Source: Branchinecta lynchi
Lineage: Eukaryota > Arthropoda > Branchiopoda > Anostraca > Branchinectidae
NCBI GenBank assembly: GCA_023053575.1
Contig: JAKZAP010000021.1
Location: forward strand, 11,656,212 to 11,720,211
Direction of reading: 5' to 3'
DNA: 64,000 nucleotides
A model generated the notes under the pieces. That model had not been told where the DNA came from. It ran no database searches and saw only the letters and a list, made by a program, of their open reading frames with translations. Each line of letters begins with the position of its first letter. The stretch's first letter is position 1. The translations under genes were made by a program, and so were the position numbers. This document shows positions 45,701 through 50,240 of this stretch, one piece after another.

Positions 45701-48344
45701 TGTTACCTATAATGAATACAGGTTTGTTTACTTCCCCGACGTTGACCCAGTAGATTGACAGCCTGACGAGGACCCTTGCCAAGAATGGCTGAAATATCGC
45801 TGATGAAGAATCGTAGCTAACGTATCCGTTGTAAACATTGGTTGAATAAATGTTTCAAAGTCAGCTTGGGCTCAAAGAATATTTAAATCTCCAGAAAACA
45901 TGAGAACTCATGGGAAAACATGAATTGTGGAAGCCCTGCCCTGATCGCTTGTTCTCACCATGAAAGACAAACGACAAAGACAAAGTAGGAAAGAAAGGGT
46001 CTACCTTGTTCTCTCACCCATATCGGCCAGTCCTTCCCAGCAAGGTTTAGCTGGAATTGCTCCCCTCCACCGTATATGGCCTCATCTATTGAAGATTTGT
46101 CGAAGCTCAGCCAAATCCGATTCCAGATGGCACTATCGCTGACTTCCACAGAAATATGAATGGCATCGCCATCTAAGACGTACTGAATAGTTGCCTGCAA
46201 CGAGATCGCTCGTAGAGGGCGATAATAGCCTTTCGGATTCTACGCGTCTGTTTTCATCTGGCCGGATATAGACCATGCAGCCTTTCGCTGGCAAGTGCGA
46301 TTTAAGGTAATTTAAGGTAAAACCCATCACACCAGATTTCCCTAATCCACGGATTTTCGGTGGTGCTGACGAAACATTAACCGATTATCTACGGGTCGTG
46401 ACGTCGCGCGAAAAGTCAACATCTTCCACTTGTTAGCGTAACTGATTATAAGTGCAAAACGGTTTATAAGTGTCAGCGCGTCCGGTGTCTCGCTGGCCGC
46501 TCGGCTCTGTACACTGTAAAAAAAACTTGCAGTATTTACTACTGGGATTAATCGTGTCTCTAAAAAGATAATCTTATTTCTAATTCGGATTAATCTTACC
46601 TCAGTAGAGATAAGATTGATCCCAGTAGCAAATACTGCAGCTAAGTTTTATCCTTGCTCGGAGAAACTTATCACAGTGTATAAATATTTCTTTAAATTCC
46701 GTCATTAAGTCTCTTTAATGACGTCATGAATGAAAACGCCACGGGCCGCAGACAATCGGCTAAACTTTTATCAGTACCATTTTCGATGACTTAGAAACTT
46801 AAAGTTTTCGGGATTCCATTTATGTCGATTTCGGAACAATCCTCGTGATTCGTTTTTCTAACGTCTTATATCACTAATTTGCCCCCAAAATACTACCCTG
46901 TGATTTTTTTGACATTATTAGTATTATTAATAGCAAATAAAAAACATGCAGGCCCGGGCTCCCAGGCAGTTAACAGAGGCAGGGTCCCCTTTTTGGTAAC
47001 TGAGCAAAATAAAGTTATACTTTTATCTTTTTTAACGTTAGCTACTTTGACTTGGAAAATAGACAACCAGACTTCGAGATAAAATAGATAAGTACCAACT
47101 ATACTTTATACACAATTTATAATTTTTTTGCCACTTTTGGCAATCGTACTTCTTGTTAGTTCGCGATTATCAGGTAAGATGGTTGCTAGTTATTTATGTG
47201 TGGCAGGTTCTTATTGTAGCTTATAGGACCCCTCTTGCTTATTCTGCCTTTTAAAACATATCTAGCTCTCTTGTCGAATTATAAGCCTATAAAATCCCCA
47301 CCTTTATCCGTTGTTTCGTTTTGTGCCAATGAATTTTAGCGCTTTTTCGGCCATGCCGAGTTTTGCCCATCATACAAAGCAAAGTTTGCCGGAGTCTTCA
47401 GTACCCGCGAACAACTCTTTCAAACATAAGGATATGATAATCTTCTGTTTTTTTACTTCTTTTATTTTCTTTGTTTTCCAACTTTTTAACCACGGCGCTT
47501 TCAGTTTTCAAACGTTTTGCTCCCACCCGCCGTGTCGGAGAGCAGGAACGCTGGATAGTGCCGACAAGCGCTAACAAGATAATCGATAATTTCAGGTGGA
47601 AAGTAATGGTATTTTCGGAAAACCTTTTTTCTGATCCCTTTCATAGGCAAAAGATCATTTCTAGTAAGAGTTGTGCTTTAAACCAATGCTTCAGATCTTT
47701 TCTGTGTATTCCTATGACGACGAATGATCTCAGTGAACACAGTCAGAGAAAAGATGGAGTACAGACTGCTCGACGAAAAAACACTGAATTACATAATTAC
47801 GAAACACATGATCTTCCGGCTGGAATACCGCGGTTGCCACCACATTACCTCGGCCCATATCAGGGACCCCTCCCAAGATTGGGTCACTGCGCAGTTTGCC
47901 TGGGCAATGGGCACAAGCCTCTGCAAAACTCTAAAAAATATCATTTCCAGCGTCTTAGGGAAGCTGAAAACAACCTGACAAAATATGATTGGAGCTATGG
48001 AAACCCTGAGTCACCCTTTTAACGCTTGACAGCGGCCCCACCGTCCTCGCAGAGATCTTAAAGTGACTTACCCCAGCTGCTGCTTCGCAGTCACAGCTGC
48101 CAGTCAGGGTGAGCTGCTCTGCCGTTTCCGCGATCACCTCAAATTGTACTAATTCGTACTTTGACAGCACTGTATCGTTTATCAAGAAATTTCCAAGGGA
48201 TTGGCTATGCTGGAAGTCTCCATTTCCGATGAAGATTTTCGGTGGCACTTGAATGCCATTCCACAAAGCCTTTTCCGGTGGCACCGGATTTACATTCCCT
48301 CCGCTAATTACAGAGTATAAACAAATGCTCCAAAGAAAAAGCAT
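18553..48344 (-). CDS. sulfoquinovosidase-like GH31 glycosidase, secreted, complete gene of 12 exons
   Basis: Exons: 48344-48072, 46194-46005, 45104-44960, 42435-42237, 40020-39879, 35517-35299, 32478-32316, 26009-25855, 24493-24344, 21688-21557, 20299-20181, 18732-18553. CDS 2,067 nt, 688 residues; E. coli YihQ has 678. Every junction is GT-AG and all 11 phases fit. YihQ releases sulfoquinovose from sulfoquinovosyl glycerides, the head groups of plant sulfolipid. Seen: signal peptide 1-16; GGGEQF (E136); VQGGTE (Q264); WIQDWSG (Q290); GYRVFWNWKW (R303, W306); nucleophile D407 in FMADFGEYTP; acid/base D478 in VWAGDQNVDW; Y514 in HSDIGGYTT. Q264-Q290-R303-W306-Y514 is the QQRWY sulfonate-binding set of YihQ. 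Ordinary animal GH31 enzymes carry a WIDMNE-type nucleophile motif instead. Sequons at N56, N311 and N559 fit a secretory or lysosomal route. Start: in-frame TAG 12 nt upstream. Substrate is inferred. Confidence 0.92.
18800..19290 (-). pseudogene. coding-like fragments of unknown origin in SQase intron 11
   Basis: Minus strand 19198-19004 is open for about 64 codons and reads like protein (GDILYDPSYDILEKENEEGV, LPRKMGIDMFW). A second piece at about 18905-18820 reads GYYTVIEAIPKGQVQISRK, which has the G-Y-x2-V-x3-I-P-x-G pattern of ADAMTS or papilin spacer regions. Stops and frame changes lie between them. They do not fit the GH31 alignment and there is no matching exon structure, so they look like debris of another gene or element. 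The ADAMTS idea is weak. Confidence 0.25.
19297..19720 (-). mobile_element. non-LTR retrotransposon 3' fragment
   Basis: The minus strand encodes a Cys/His cluster (GPYYFCPMWGEMNEDICHLL, then CDCREL), the zinc-knuckle type seen at 1231 and 58966, with the second Cys of the first pair changed to Trp. It ends in a (TGAA)n-like simple repeat (19297-19320), the usual tail of such insertions. 5'-truncated; in SQase intron 11. Confidence 0.65.
20181..20299 (-). CDS. SQase exon 11
   Basis: Residues 590 (split) to 629. Acceptor CTCCTATTCCAG, donor GTAAGTAG. Encodes LPAMRPLFLHYADP and YLFGRDLLVAPVVQQG, the conserved end of the GH31 (beta/alpha)8 barrel and start of the proximal C-terminal domain. Confidence 0.93.
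20585..20720 (+). mobile_element. non-LTR C-terminal remnant (possible)
   Basis: Plus strand reads CSYPATSTQRYIKSFVPYLL, similar to TQFLRSFVPSF at 1760-1810 and RYLKSFGPSFVK at 44245. This is the conserved extreme C-terminus of several non-LTR reverse transcriptase ORFs. Short and isolated, in SQase intron 10. Confidence 0.4.
21557..21688 (-). CDS. SQase exon 10
   Basis: Residues 546 (split) to 590. Acceptor CATTCCTTTTCAG, donor GTAAGTTT. Encodes GNKPTLNEQVYSS and a helix AAFAKMTKVFKALTPYR, aligning with the YihQ segment between the THEG motif and the late barrel. Carries the sequon at N559. Confidence 0.9.
21712..22015. repeat. GAGCGTGTTCCACC MITE, intact copy
   Basis: About 300 bp with inverted ends (left GTGTTCCATCCTACTTACCG, right GATGGATCACGCTC), rich in TAGTTACTATT and its complement, so it folds back on itself. 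Other copies: 60989-61278 (inverted) and 42495-43668 (interrupted). Its GATTTTTCTATTTTTCAG stretch gives the empty-site sequence for the insertion at 42581. Confidence 0.75.
22200..22760. repeat. dispersed repeat similar to 26380-26580
   Basis: Shares GATGCAAAATC, GACACAGGATTTGA and TGGCGTGTTTTGGACTT with 26390-26565. Also contains GGTGCCGCCACCGG and related GGTGCC words seen at 49589-49690 and 54270-54320. Non-coding repeat in SQase intron 9. Confidence 0.5.
23165..23385 (-). mobile_element. non-LTR 3' fragment, antisense copy
   Basis: Reverse complement of the 1660-1880 region: GAAGACGGGAGGGGAGG..., GCCAGTATTCC and the CACAGACACGAAATAAATTAA stretch match the 3' portion of the element with the poly(A) tail at 1918. 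Lies in SQase intron 9. Confidence 0.5.
23388..24258. mobile_element. ATACCACGGTA element, copy 1, with nested insertion
   Basis: Ends carry TTGCAGATACC and GGTATCTGCAAAA-type words; inside are AGTTTTTCTTTTGGGATGAC and TGGGAAAGAAGTTTGGCAC, as in copies at 34945-35260, 49067-49310 (inverted) and 54752-55758. Here the core is split by about 0.5 kb (23578-24078) with its own inverted ends: AGGCCTTTTTCCGCG on the left against the complement of CACGGAAAGACGCCT on the right. Confidence 0.65.
24344..24493 (-). CDS. SQase exon 9 (sulfonate-binding Tyr)
   Basis: Residues 496 (split) to 545 plus 1 nt. Acceptor ATTTTTTCAG, donor GTAAGGCC. Encodes SLGMSGFGLSHSDIGGYTT, with Y514 at the position of YihQ Y508, then KRSQELLLRWAELAAFTPLM and RTHEG. 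The most conserved exon of the gene. Confidence 0.96.
24830..25331. mobile_element. hAT-like MITE, degraded duplication
   Basis: Inverted ends CAGGGTCGGATTT and AAATCCGGCCCTG over 502 bp. Flanks GCTACGCA and GTTACACA match at six of eight positions, as in an aged 8-bp target duplication. Contains two poly-C tracts. In SQase intron 8. Confidence 0.65.
25360..25694. mobile_element. hAT-like MITE with perfect 8-bp target duplication
   Basis: 335 bp, CAGGGGCGTCACGAC on the left and ...TAGCAACGCCTCTG on the right, flanked by GGCACCGG on both sides (25352-25359 and 25695-25702). The interior repeats AAAATCAGTCGATTTTT words and ends in an 18-20 base C run. Same family as 54812-55442, and related to 50034-52677. 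Confidence 0.85.
25855..26009 (-). CDS. SQase exon 8 (acid/base Asp)
   Basis: Residues 444 (split) to 495 plus 1 nt. Acceptor TTGATTACAG, donor GTAAGCCA. Encodes EVVAWMRSGYRGAQ and VMVWAGDQNVDWSSGDGL; D478 corresponds to the acid/base D472 of YihQ. Confidence 0.96.
26614..26676. repeat. short stem-loop
   Basis: GTTCTGGCGCTTGGCGGATT against AGAGCGCCAGAAC across 60 bp. Related words (GAATCCGCCGAGCGC, CCGATTCG) recur near 36340-36400. In SQase intron 7. Confidence 0.4.
26726..26894. repeat. TACACTGTAAAAA MITE, copy 2
   Basis: CACTGTAAAAAAAAATCTTG to CTTTTTACAGTGCA, with the same mirrored interior as 829-995. In SQase intron 7. Confidence 0.85.
26900..28380. other. SQase intron 7, left part, nothing recognised
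   Basis: Roughly 1.5 kb with only short chance frames. A local palindrome, TGTACAGATGTACAGTACAG, lies at about 28058. No domain or repeat family was identified. Confidence 0.4.
28383..28505. repeat. direct repeat, left copy
   Basis: About 120 bp containing GACGTCAGCGGCTTCCAGCT, GGACAAAACGTTTTGCTC and ATATGCACGGCAA. A close copy in the same orientation is at 32150-32275. The pair brackets the duplicated region 28560-32100. Confidence 0.65.
28506..31200. repeat. block of dispersed and tandem duplications in SQase intron 7
   Basis: 28590-28990, 29410-29690 and 30530-30720 share GTCAGTTGAACTTTATCC-type stretches, and 29000-29360 resembles 30780-31195 (GTTGTAAACCCCTCAT, CACCGGAAACAAATAA). Within it, 29584-30630 is a recent tandem duplication listed separately. 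Short frames such as 29003-29350 follow the repeat and are not genes. Confidence 0.6.
29584..30630. repeat. 472-bp tandem duplication, 2 copies plus partial third
   Basis: Identical-looking units start at 29584, 30056 and 30528 (each GTCAGTTGAACTTTATCCTT). The third stops after about 100 bp. Each unit contains a 3' piece of the GGGATCC-family element (GCCGGACAAGTAGTTCC ... GGGATCCCATCGAAACC). Apparent near-identity implies a young event or an assembly artefact. Confidence 0.9.
31201..32310. other. SQase intron 7, right part
   Basis: Nothing coding recognised. Contains an A run of about 24 (32027-32050) followed by the hairpin AGTGTTGCTCTCGCAACAC, the reverse complement of a hairpin at 28569, and the right copy of the 120-bp direct repeat (32150-32275). 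Confidence 0.4.
32316..32478 (-). CDS. SQase exon 7 (nucleophile Asp)
   Basis: Residues 390 (split) to 443 plus 2 nt. Acceptor TTCCGTACAG. Two overlapping donors exist (after CGCACA, or after CGCACAGTAAG); only the second keeps phase with exon 8 and gives the YihQ spacing. Encodes FKFGGFMADFGEYTP with nucleophile D407 (YihQ D405), then HNLIPSVWSRTV. Confidence 0.96.
32808..33090. repeat. TIR element AGCTTGGTCACAC, copy 1
   Basis: 283 bp with inverted ends AGCTTGGTCACACTTGGCTC and GAGCCCAGTGTGGCCAAGCT. A second copy in opposite orientation lies at 57032-57297 and shares the interior (GTTACAGGAACCCTAATTG). No transposase; MITE. In SQase intron 6. Confidence 0.8.
33480..33700. repeat. dispersed repeat, pair with 44650-44830
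   Basis: Shared phrases: ATAGAGGTACCACA, AATAGCGGA, AACGCATTTTC and GCGATGGG / GTGATGGGG. No coding frame. In SQase intron 6. Confidence 0.5.
33700..34940. other. SQase intron 6, remainder
   Basis: Poly-C and poly-G tracts near 33852 and 33976, then AT-rich sequence. TAATATCGACAAATA occurs at both 34618 and 34921, bracketing a low-complexity TATAATA region. No gene found. Confidence 0.4.
34945..35260. mobile_element. ATACCACGGTA element, copy 2 (uninterrupted)
   Basis: About 315 bp. GTTTTTACAGATACCACGG at the left and CCACGGTATCTGCAAAAAC at the right are inverted; further inverted pairs of GATACCACGG lie inside. It supplies the empty-site core (TTTGGCACGTAGTGATG) for judging the nested insertion at 23578. 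Ends close to exon 6 of the SQase gene. Confidence 0.75.
35299..35517 (-). CDS. SQase exon 6
   Basis: Residues 317 (split) to 389 plus 1 nt. Acceptor TTTTTGCAG, donor GTAAGATC. Encodes the barrel strand YMNPYLNVEGDLFKEADSLG and VQDFGGFFAGTIDLFYEPAV, matching the YihQ region with INPYV and the strand before the nucleophile. Confidence 0.95.
36023..36167. repeat. 145-bp palindromic MITE
   Basis: Inverted ends TTCGACGGTACAAAACGGAT and its partner ATCCGTTTTGCACCGTCAA. The core GAAGAGGACCCTTGCCAAGA matches the fragment at 45765-45785, where the same phrase is one arm of another inverted repeat. In SQase intron 5. Confidence 0.7.
36200..37220. other. SQase intron 5, nothing recognised
   Basis: Mixed sequence with a few chance frames and phrases shared with 26270-26700 (GAAAGTGAATTC / GGAAAGTGAATCC). 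No domain recognised. Confidence 0.35.
37233..38938. mobile_element. large fold-back element, about 1.7 kb
   Basis: Outer ends GGATCAACTAAAAAGAGG and CCTCTTTTTAGTCGATCC. Arms mirror each other over several hundred bp: GATGTTTACGTCTTA with TAAGACGTAAACATC, AGCTTCCAACAAAG with CTTTGTTGGAAGCT, GCCCGCTGGCG with CGCCAGCGGGC, GCATAAGCCAGAATAGAACG with its complement. The axis lies near 37920. The unit ATTAGGACAATGCTT or its complement recurs four times. No transposase frame. Confidence 0.8.
38970..39272. repeat. TACTA-rich MITE, copy 2
   Basis: Inverted relative of 351-624, CCCGATGAAAAATT at left and TTTTTCATCGGG at right. In SQase intron 5. Confidence 0.7.
39279..39555 (+). mobile_element. non-LTR retrotransposon C-terminal fragment with (TTA)n tail
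   Basis: Plus strand reads FNHNGLRGHNLKLSGKKF followed by NRILECCNSLPESVVNAVN and a stop near 39468. This is the RLRGH...NRV...WNSLPxxVV...F pattern at the C-terminus of many animal non-LTR reverse transcriptases. A (TTA)n repeat (39537-39553) serves as tail. 5'-truncated. A hairpin built on ACACAAGAATAGAAC follows at 39560-39594. Confidence 0.75.
39879..40020 (-). CDS. SQase exon 5 (Gln, Arg, Trp of the sulfonate pocket)
   Basis: Residues 270-316 plus 1 nt. Acceptor TTCCTTCATTAG, donor GTTAGTTA. Encodes GLWIQDWSG (Q290), then GYRVFWNWKWNATLYP with R303 and W306 at the positions of YihQ R301 and W304. A GTAAGG inside the exon could be mistaken for a donor; reading through keeps the alignment. 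Contains the sequon NAT at 311. Confidence 0.96.
40728..40900. repeat. TACACTGTAAAAA MITE, copy 3
   Basis: TACACTGTAAAAAAAAATCT to TTTTAGCAGTGTA; interior as in 829-995. In SQase intron 4, directly beside copy 4. Confidence 0.85.
40904..41164. repeat. TACACTGTAAAAA MITE, copy 4, internal 90-bp duplication
   Basis: Ends TACGCTGTAAAAAA and TTTGTACAGTGTA. The right half (ATTTCTAATTCGG ... CTCGAAGAA) is present twice with a 90-bp period, starting at 40971 and 41061, so the element is 261 bp instead of about 170. Confidence 0.85.
41380..41660. repeat. dispersed repeat, pair with 56100-56300
   Basis: TTTTCTTCACTTTCATCATG... and CTTTCCCGCATGGAACTGATG match TTTTTGCACTTTCATCACG and CCTTCCCGTATGGAATTGATG at 56165-56225. 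Non-coding. Confidence 0.5.
41629..41946 (-). other. unrecognised open frame, about 105 codons
   Basis: Minus strand is open from after the neighbouring MITE end to a TGA at about 41631, with a hydrophobic stretch (QQVALALLSFIVVSIVDG) and several Cys early on (CGTSVRYPCKQR, YHCEVKCDLF). A GTGAGT at the end could be a donor. It is not part of the GH31 alignment: exons 4 and 5 join directly in phase and without a length gap. Could be an exon of a nested gene, element debris or chance. Confidence 0.25.
41949..42119. repeat. TACACTGTAAAAA MITE, copy 5, inverted
   Basis: TACACTGTAGAAAGTTTCTC to TTTTTTCACAATGTA; the TTTCTCCGAGTAAGGATTAA end is on the left, so orientation is opposite to copies 1-4. 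In SQase intron 4. Confidence 0.75.
42237..42435 (-). CDS. SQase exon 4
   Basis: Residues 203 (split) to 269. Acceptor TTCTCTCGAG, donor GTAAGTCC. Encodes the end of the N-terminal beta-sandwich (FSDSSYNTVYAHGTG), a helix with TKVTQLYKAPPAVPEW, and the first barrel strand AIIAVQGGTER with Q264 (YihQ Q262). Confidence 0.95.
42495..43668. repeat. GAGCGTGTTCCACC MITE, interrupted copy
   Basis: Left part 42495-42580 and right part 43454-43668 match 21712-22015 continuously once the 873-bp insertion at 42581-43453 is removed. In SQase intron 3. Confidence 0.8.
42581..43453. mobile_element. GGGATCC-family element inserted without target duplication
   Basis: Begins GGGATCCTGGAGGGATGCC and ends CCGAAACCTTTGGTT. 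Flanking GATTTTT and CTATTTTTCAG are contiguous at the empty sites (21790 and, inverted, 61190), so nothing was duplicated on insertion. No inverted ends. It contains a shortened minisatellite. This fits a Helitron- or DINE-like rolling-circle element better than a MITE. Confidence 0.7.
43669..44100. other. SQase intron 3, nothing recognised
   Basis: AT-rich with chance frames only; shares AACTGAAAAGCCAACTT-like and TTAATACACTGAATT words with 20030-20080, so probably also repeat-derived. Confidence 0.4.
44125..44490 (+). mobile_element. non-LTR C-terminal remnant with (GAATT)n tail
   Basis: Plus strand reads LPPDFKPRRERPARAVAE and then SRNRYLKSFGPSFVKVFNAS and a stop near 44314; this matches the extreme C-terminal pattern of the fragments at 1760 and 20627. 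A (GAATT)n repeat at 44470-44487 forms the tail. 5'-truncated. Confidence 0.5.
44650..44830. repeat. dispersed repeat, pair with 33480-33700
   Basis: See the partner near 33480; GCATAGAGGTACCACAGAA and GCGGAACAACGAAGTAACGC are the clearest shared words. Confidence 0.5.
44960..45104 (-). CDS. SQase exon 3
   Basis: Residues 155 (split) to 202 plus 2 nt. Acceptor GTCTTCTTAG, donor GTAAGCCA. Encodes GVGRDPENPITILAE and HTTYYPLPTFLTSTGFG, aligning with the YihQ EQGVGR region and the following strand. Confidence 0.93.
45338..45466. repeat. TACACTGTAAAAA MITE, copy 6 (short, inverted)
   Basis: TACACTGTAAAAAGTTTATC to ACTTCTTACAGTGTA, 129 bp; the left part of the interior is deleted. In SQase intron 2. 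Confidence 0.75.
45629..45900. repeat. inverted-repeat element
   Basis: Arms GGGTCCTCGTCAGGCTGTCA and TGACAGCCTGACGAGGACCC, plus GGGTCAGCGTCGGGGAAG and CTTCCCCGACGTTGACCC, separated by about 40 bp. The right flank (45765-45890) matches 36090-36130 and, inverted, 3888-3985. In SQase intron 2. Confidence 0.65.
46005..46194 (-). CDS. SQase exon 2
   Basis: Residues 92-154 plus 1 nt. Acceptor ATCTCGTTGCAG, donor GTAGACCC. Encodes the N-terminal beta-sandwich strand NRIWLSFDKSS and AIYGGGEQFQLNLAGKDWP; E136 is at the position of YihQ E135. Confidence 0.93.
46510..46680. repeat. TACACTGTAAAAA MITE, copy 7
   Basis: TACACTGTAAAAAAAACTTG to CTTATCACAGTGTA; interior as in 829-995. In SQase intron 1. 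Confidence 0.85.
46681..48071. other. SQase intron 1, nothing recognised
   Basis: About 1.4 kb without a recognised repeat or domain. A plus-strand frame at 47471-48022 (183 codons) runs antisense to the gene and has no recognisable domain. Confidence 0.4.
48072..48344 (-). CDS. SQase exon 1 (start, signal peptide)
   Basis: 91 codons, donor GTAAGTCA, phase 0. M1 is followed by a hydrophobic run LFLWSICLYSVIS and small residues GG at 15-16, a plausible signal peptidase site. The rest (FIGNGDFQHSQSLGNFLIND ...) aligns with the first strands of the YihQ N-terminal sandwich. An in-frame TAG lies 12 nt upstream of the ATG. Confidence 0.88.
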
Positions 48345-48690
48345 TATAGAGCACTAACGGTAGTTCCAAAAAGGTATGGAGCCTTATCACTTATCACTGC
48401 AATCTTGACGTCCGATAGCGACGGGGATAGCGACGGGGAAATTTTCAAGCCTTCGGGAAATTTCATCATATTGCCAAGACGGTCGTCAGGTCAAACTGAA
48501 TTTCAGGCGAATATAACAATTTATTTTACCAGTTTACAAATTGTTTGCAATTACAGTTATTTAAAAACACTATACAATTCTATTACCTTCTATGTGACAA
48601 GCGCAAGTATTCCGCTTTTTTAGACCGTTCACTAACACGCTGCACTTTGGTGACAAAAACGCCCTTGTCTGCGTTTTCAGATAGCTCAAC
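48345..48690. other. SQase 5' flank
   Basis: The gene's promoter should lie here or further right. I see no clear TATA box at the usual distance. A short tandem GATAGCGACGGGGA repeat is at 48414-48440. Transcription start is not determined. Confidence 0.3.
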
Positions 48691-48755
48691 AACTGCAAAA
48701 ACGACTTAACATCGTGGAATCAGATACCATGGTATCTACAAAAACGCAACTATAG
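48690..48755. repeat. ATACCACGGTA element fragment
   Basis: Contains CTGCAAAAACGACTTAAC, ATACCATGGTATCTAC and AAAAACGCAACTAT, the right end of the family at 34945-35260. Confidence 0.55.
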
Positions 48756-48823
48756 TAAAAAGTCGGATCCATAAGGTAGTGGTTGTCTTTCTACTCCTGA
48801 GACATATGCAAAACCCCTCTCAA

Positions 48824-48950
48824 AGTAACCCAATGTAACCTAATGTACCCCAAAGTAAGCCAATGTAACCCAATGCAATGTAACCCAAAGTAACCCAATG
48901 TAACCAGAAGTAACCCTGAGTAACCCAAAGTATCCTGAAGTAACTCGTAC
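48824..48950. repeat. GTAACCCAAT-type minisatellite
   Basis: About twelve degenerate units of roughly 10 bp (GTAACCCAAT, GTAACCCAAA, GTAACCAGAA and similar) over 125 bp. Its translation on the minus strand gives a repeated LGY(F/I)xLH pattern, which is a by-product. Confidence 0.75.
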
Positions 48951-49066
48951 ACCCTGGTTCTTGGTGACCAACCCTGGGCAAAACCTGGGAAGTAGATTGC
49001 AGATTTTCTACACATCATCCTGAGGATCTATTTTACTCAAAGATACTAAGAGTTATTTTACTATAA

Positions 49067-49310
49067 TTGCGTTTTTGCAGATACCATAGTATCTGTTACC
49101 ACGGTAACTGGATCTTTCTGCAGTTATCCTGGTATCTGATTGGTTGCTCTGCGAAAACGACTATTAACGAAATTGTGCTTTTCGAAGTCATCCCAAAAGA
49201 AAAACTGATATCAAGTTACATCATTAAGTGCCAAATTTCTTTCTCACCAACCTGACAAAACTTGATGAAAGTGAGATGACTTTTCAGATACCACGATAAC
49301 TGGCTAGGTG
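49067..49310. mobile_element. ATACCACGGTA element, copy 3, inverted
   Basis: TTGCGTTTTTGCAGATACCA at the left and TTTTCAGATACCACGATAAC at the right; the core CATCCCAAAAGAAAAACTGA is the complement of the core at 35100. Confidence 0.7.
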
Positions 49311-49588
49311 TCTGTCACAACTGCTGATGGCGAGGCATAGGAGGATTAACAGAATTTTTCCGCTTGGAAGCACTGAACAGAAATTTACCGAATTTTCGAC
49401 ATTTGATATATTGCTGTTATGAACCTGTGATTTGCCTCGACCCTTTCTTGATTGTTTGGTCACAGTCTTAGGTAGCTTTCCAGCGACTTATTAATAGTTA
49501 CGATCGTTACCATTCTTGTTATTATTGCCGTTCCAGAGCCCACCGTACGAGGGGTTGCTCACTCCCAAAAACGATGTACACCAAGTGG

Positions 49589-49690
49589 CGCATGCCGCGG
49601 TGCCGTGCCGTGCCGAGCCGGTGACGTGTCAAGCAGGTGCCGTGTCGAGCCGGTGCCTTACCGGTGCCACGGTGCCGAGCTGGTGCCGCG
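49589..49690. repeat. GGTGCCGTG short repeat
   Basis: GC-rich run of GTGCCGTGCCGTGCCGAGCC-type words, 8-10 bp units. Related GGTGCCG words occur at 22618 and 54270-54320. Confidence 0.6.
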
Positions 49691-50240
49691 TTTTATTTTT
49701 TCAAATTAAAATATTGCAATAAACCATGATTTCTGATGTACATGAAAACAGATTTCATCAGTTATTGGCCAAGAATGAAGCAAGTCTACAACGTGCAATG
49801 AGCTTGGGTTGAATACAAGAGCTAGAAGCTCATATGGTACTTGCATGGCTGGGTCAGAGGATGAAATTTAGGAATTTGCAAATTCTTGGGTTTCTTCTGT
49901 TTATTTATAAGCAATACCCTTGAAATAGGAATGATCATGCGCGCTTGGAAATCAAGAGAATGATCTGGTAAAAAGTATTTTATTTTTGCACTTTAAGGGC
50001 ACTAGAAATTCATCTGAAAGCAAAACCCTTGCTCAGGGGCGTCGCAAGGGGGGGGGGGGGGCGGGGGTGCAGCAATACGGTAGTTATACAGAATCCCGAA
50101 CATGCTATCGGTCTAAACTTATTCGGTATAATAACTGGGATTCGGTAACTTTTCGTTATAAATGCCAGGGCTCGGAAGCTACCACGAACCTCAGAAGAGG
50201 TCGAGTGAAGCACTGGTCGCTGACAAAAGGATGATCTATG

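Noticed and set aside
47471..48022. 183-codon plus-strand frame
   Set aside because: Antisense in SQase intron 1, no domain, no splice context.
18553..48344. Ordinary lysosomal or neutral alpha-glucosidase
   Set aside because: The MADFGEY nucleophile context and QQRWY residues match YihQ, not animal alpha-glucosidases; length and gap pattern also follow YihQ.
18553..48344. Bacterial contamination
   Set aside because: Eleven introns with proper borders and eukaryotic repeats inside them.
48791..49018. Repeat protein on the minus strand (LGY repeats)
   Set aside because: Translation of a decamer minisatellite with no conserved frame start.
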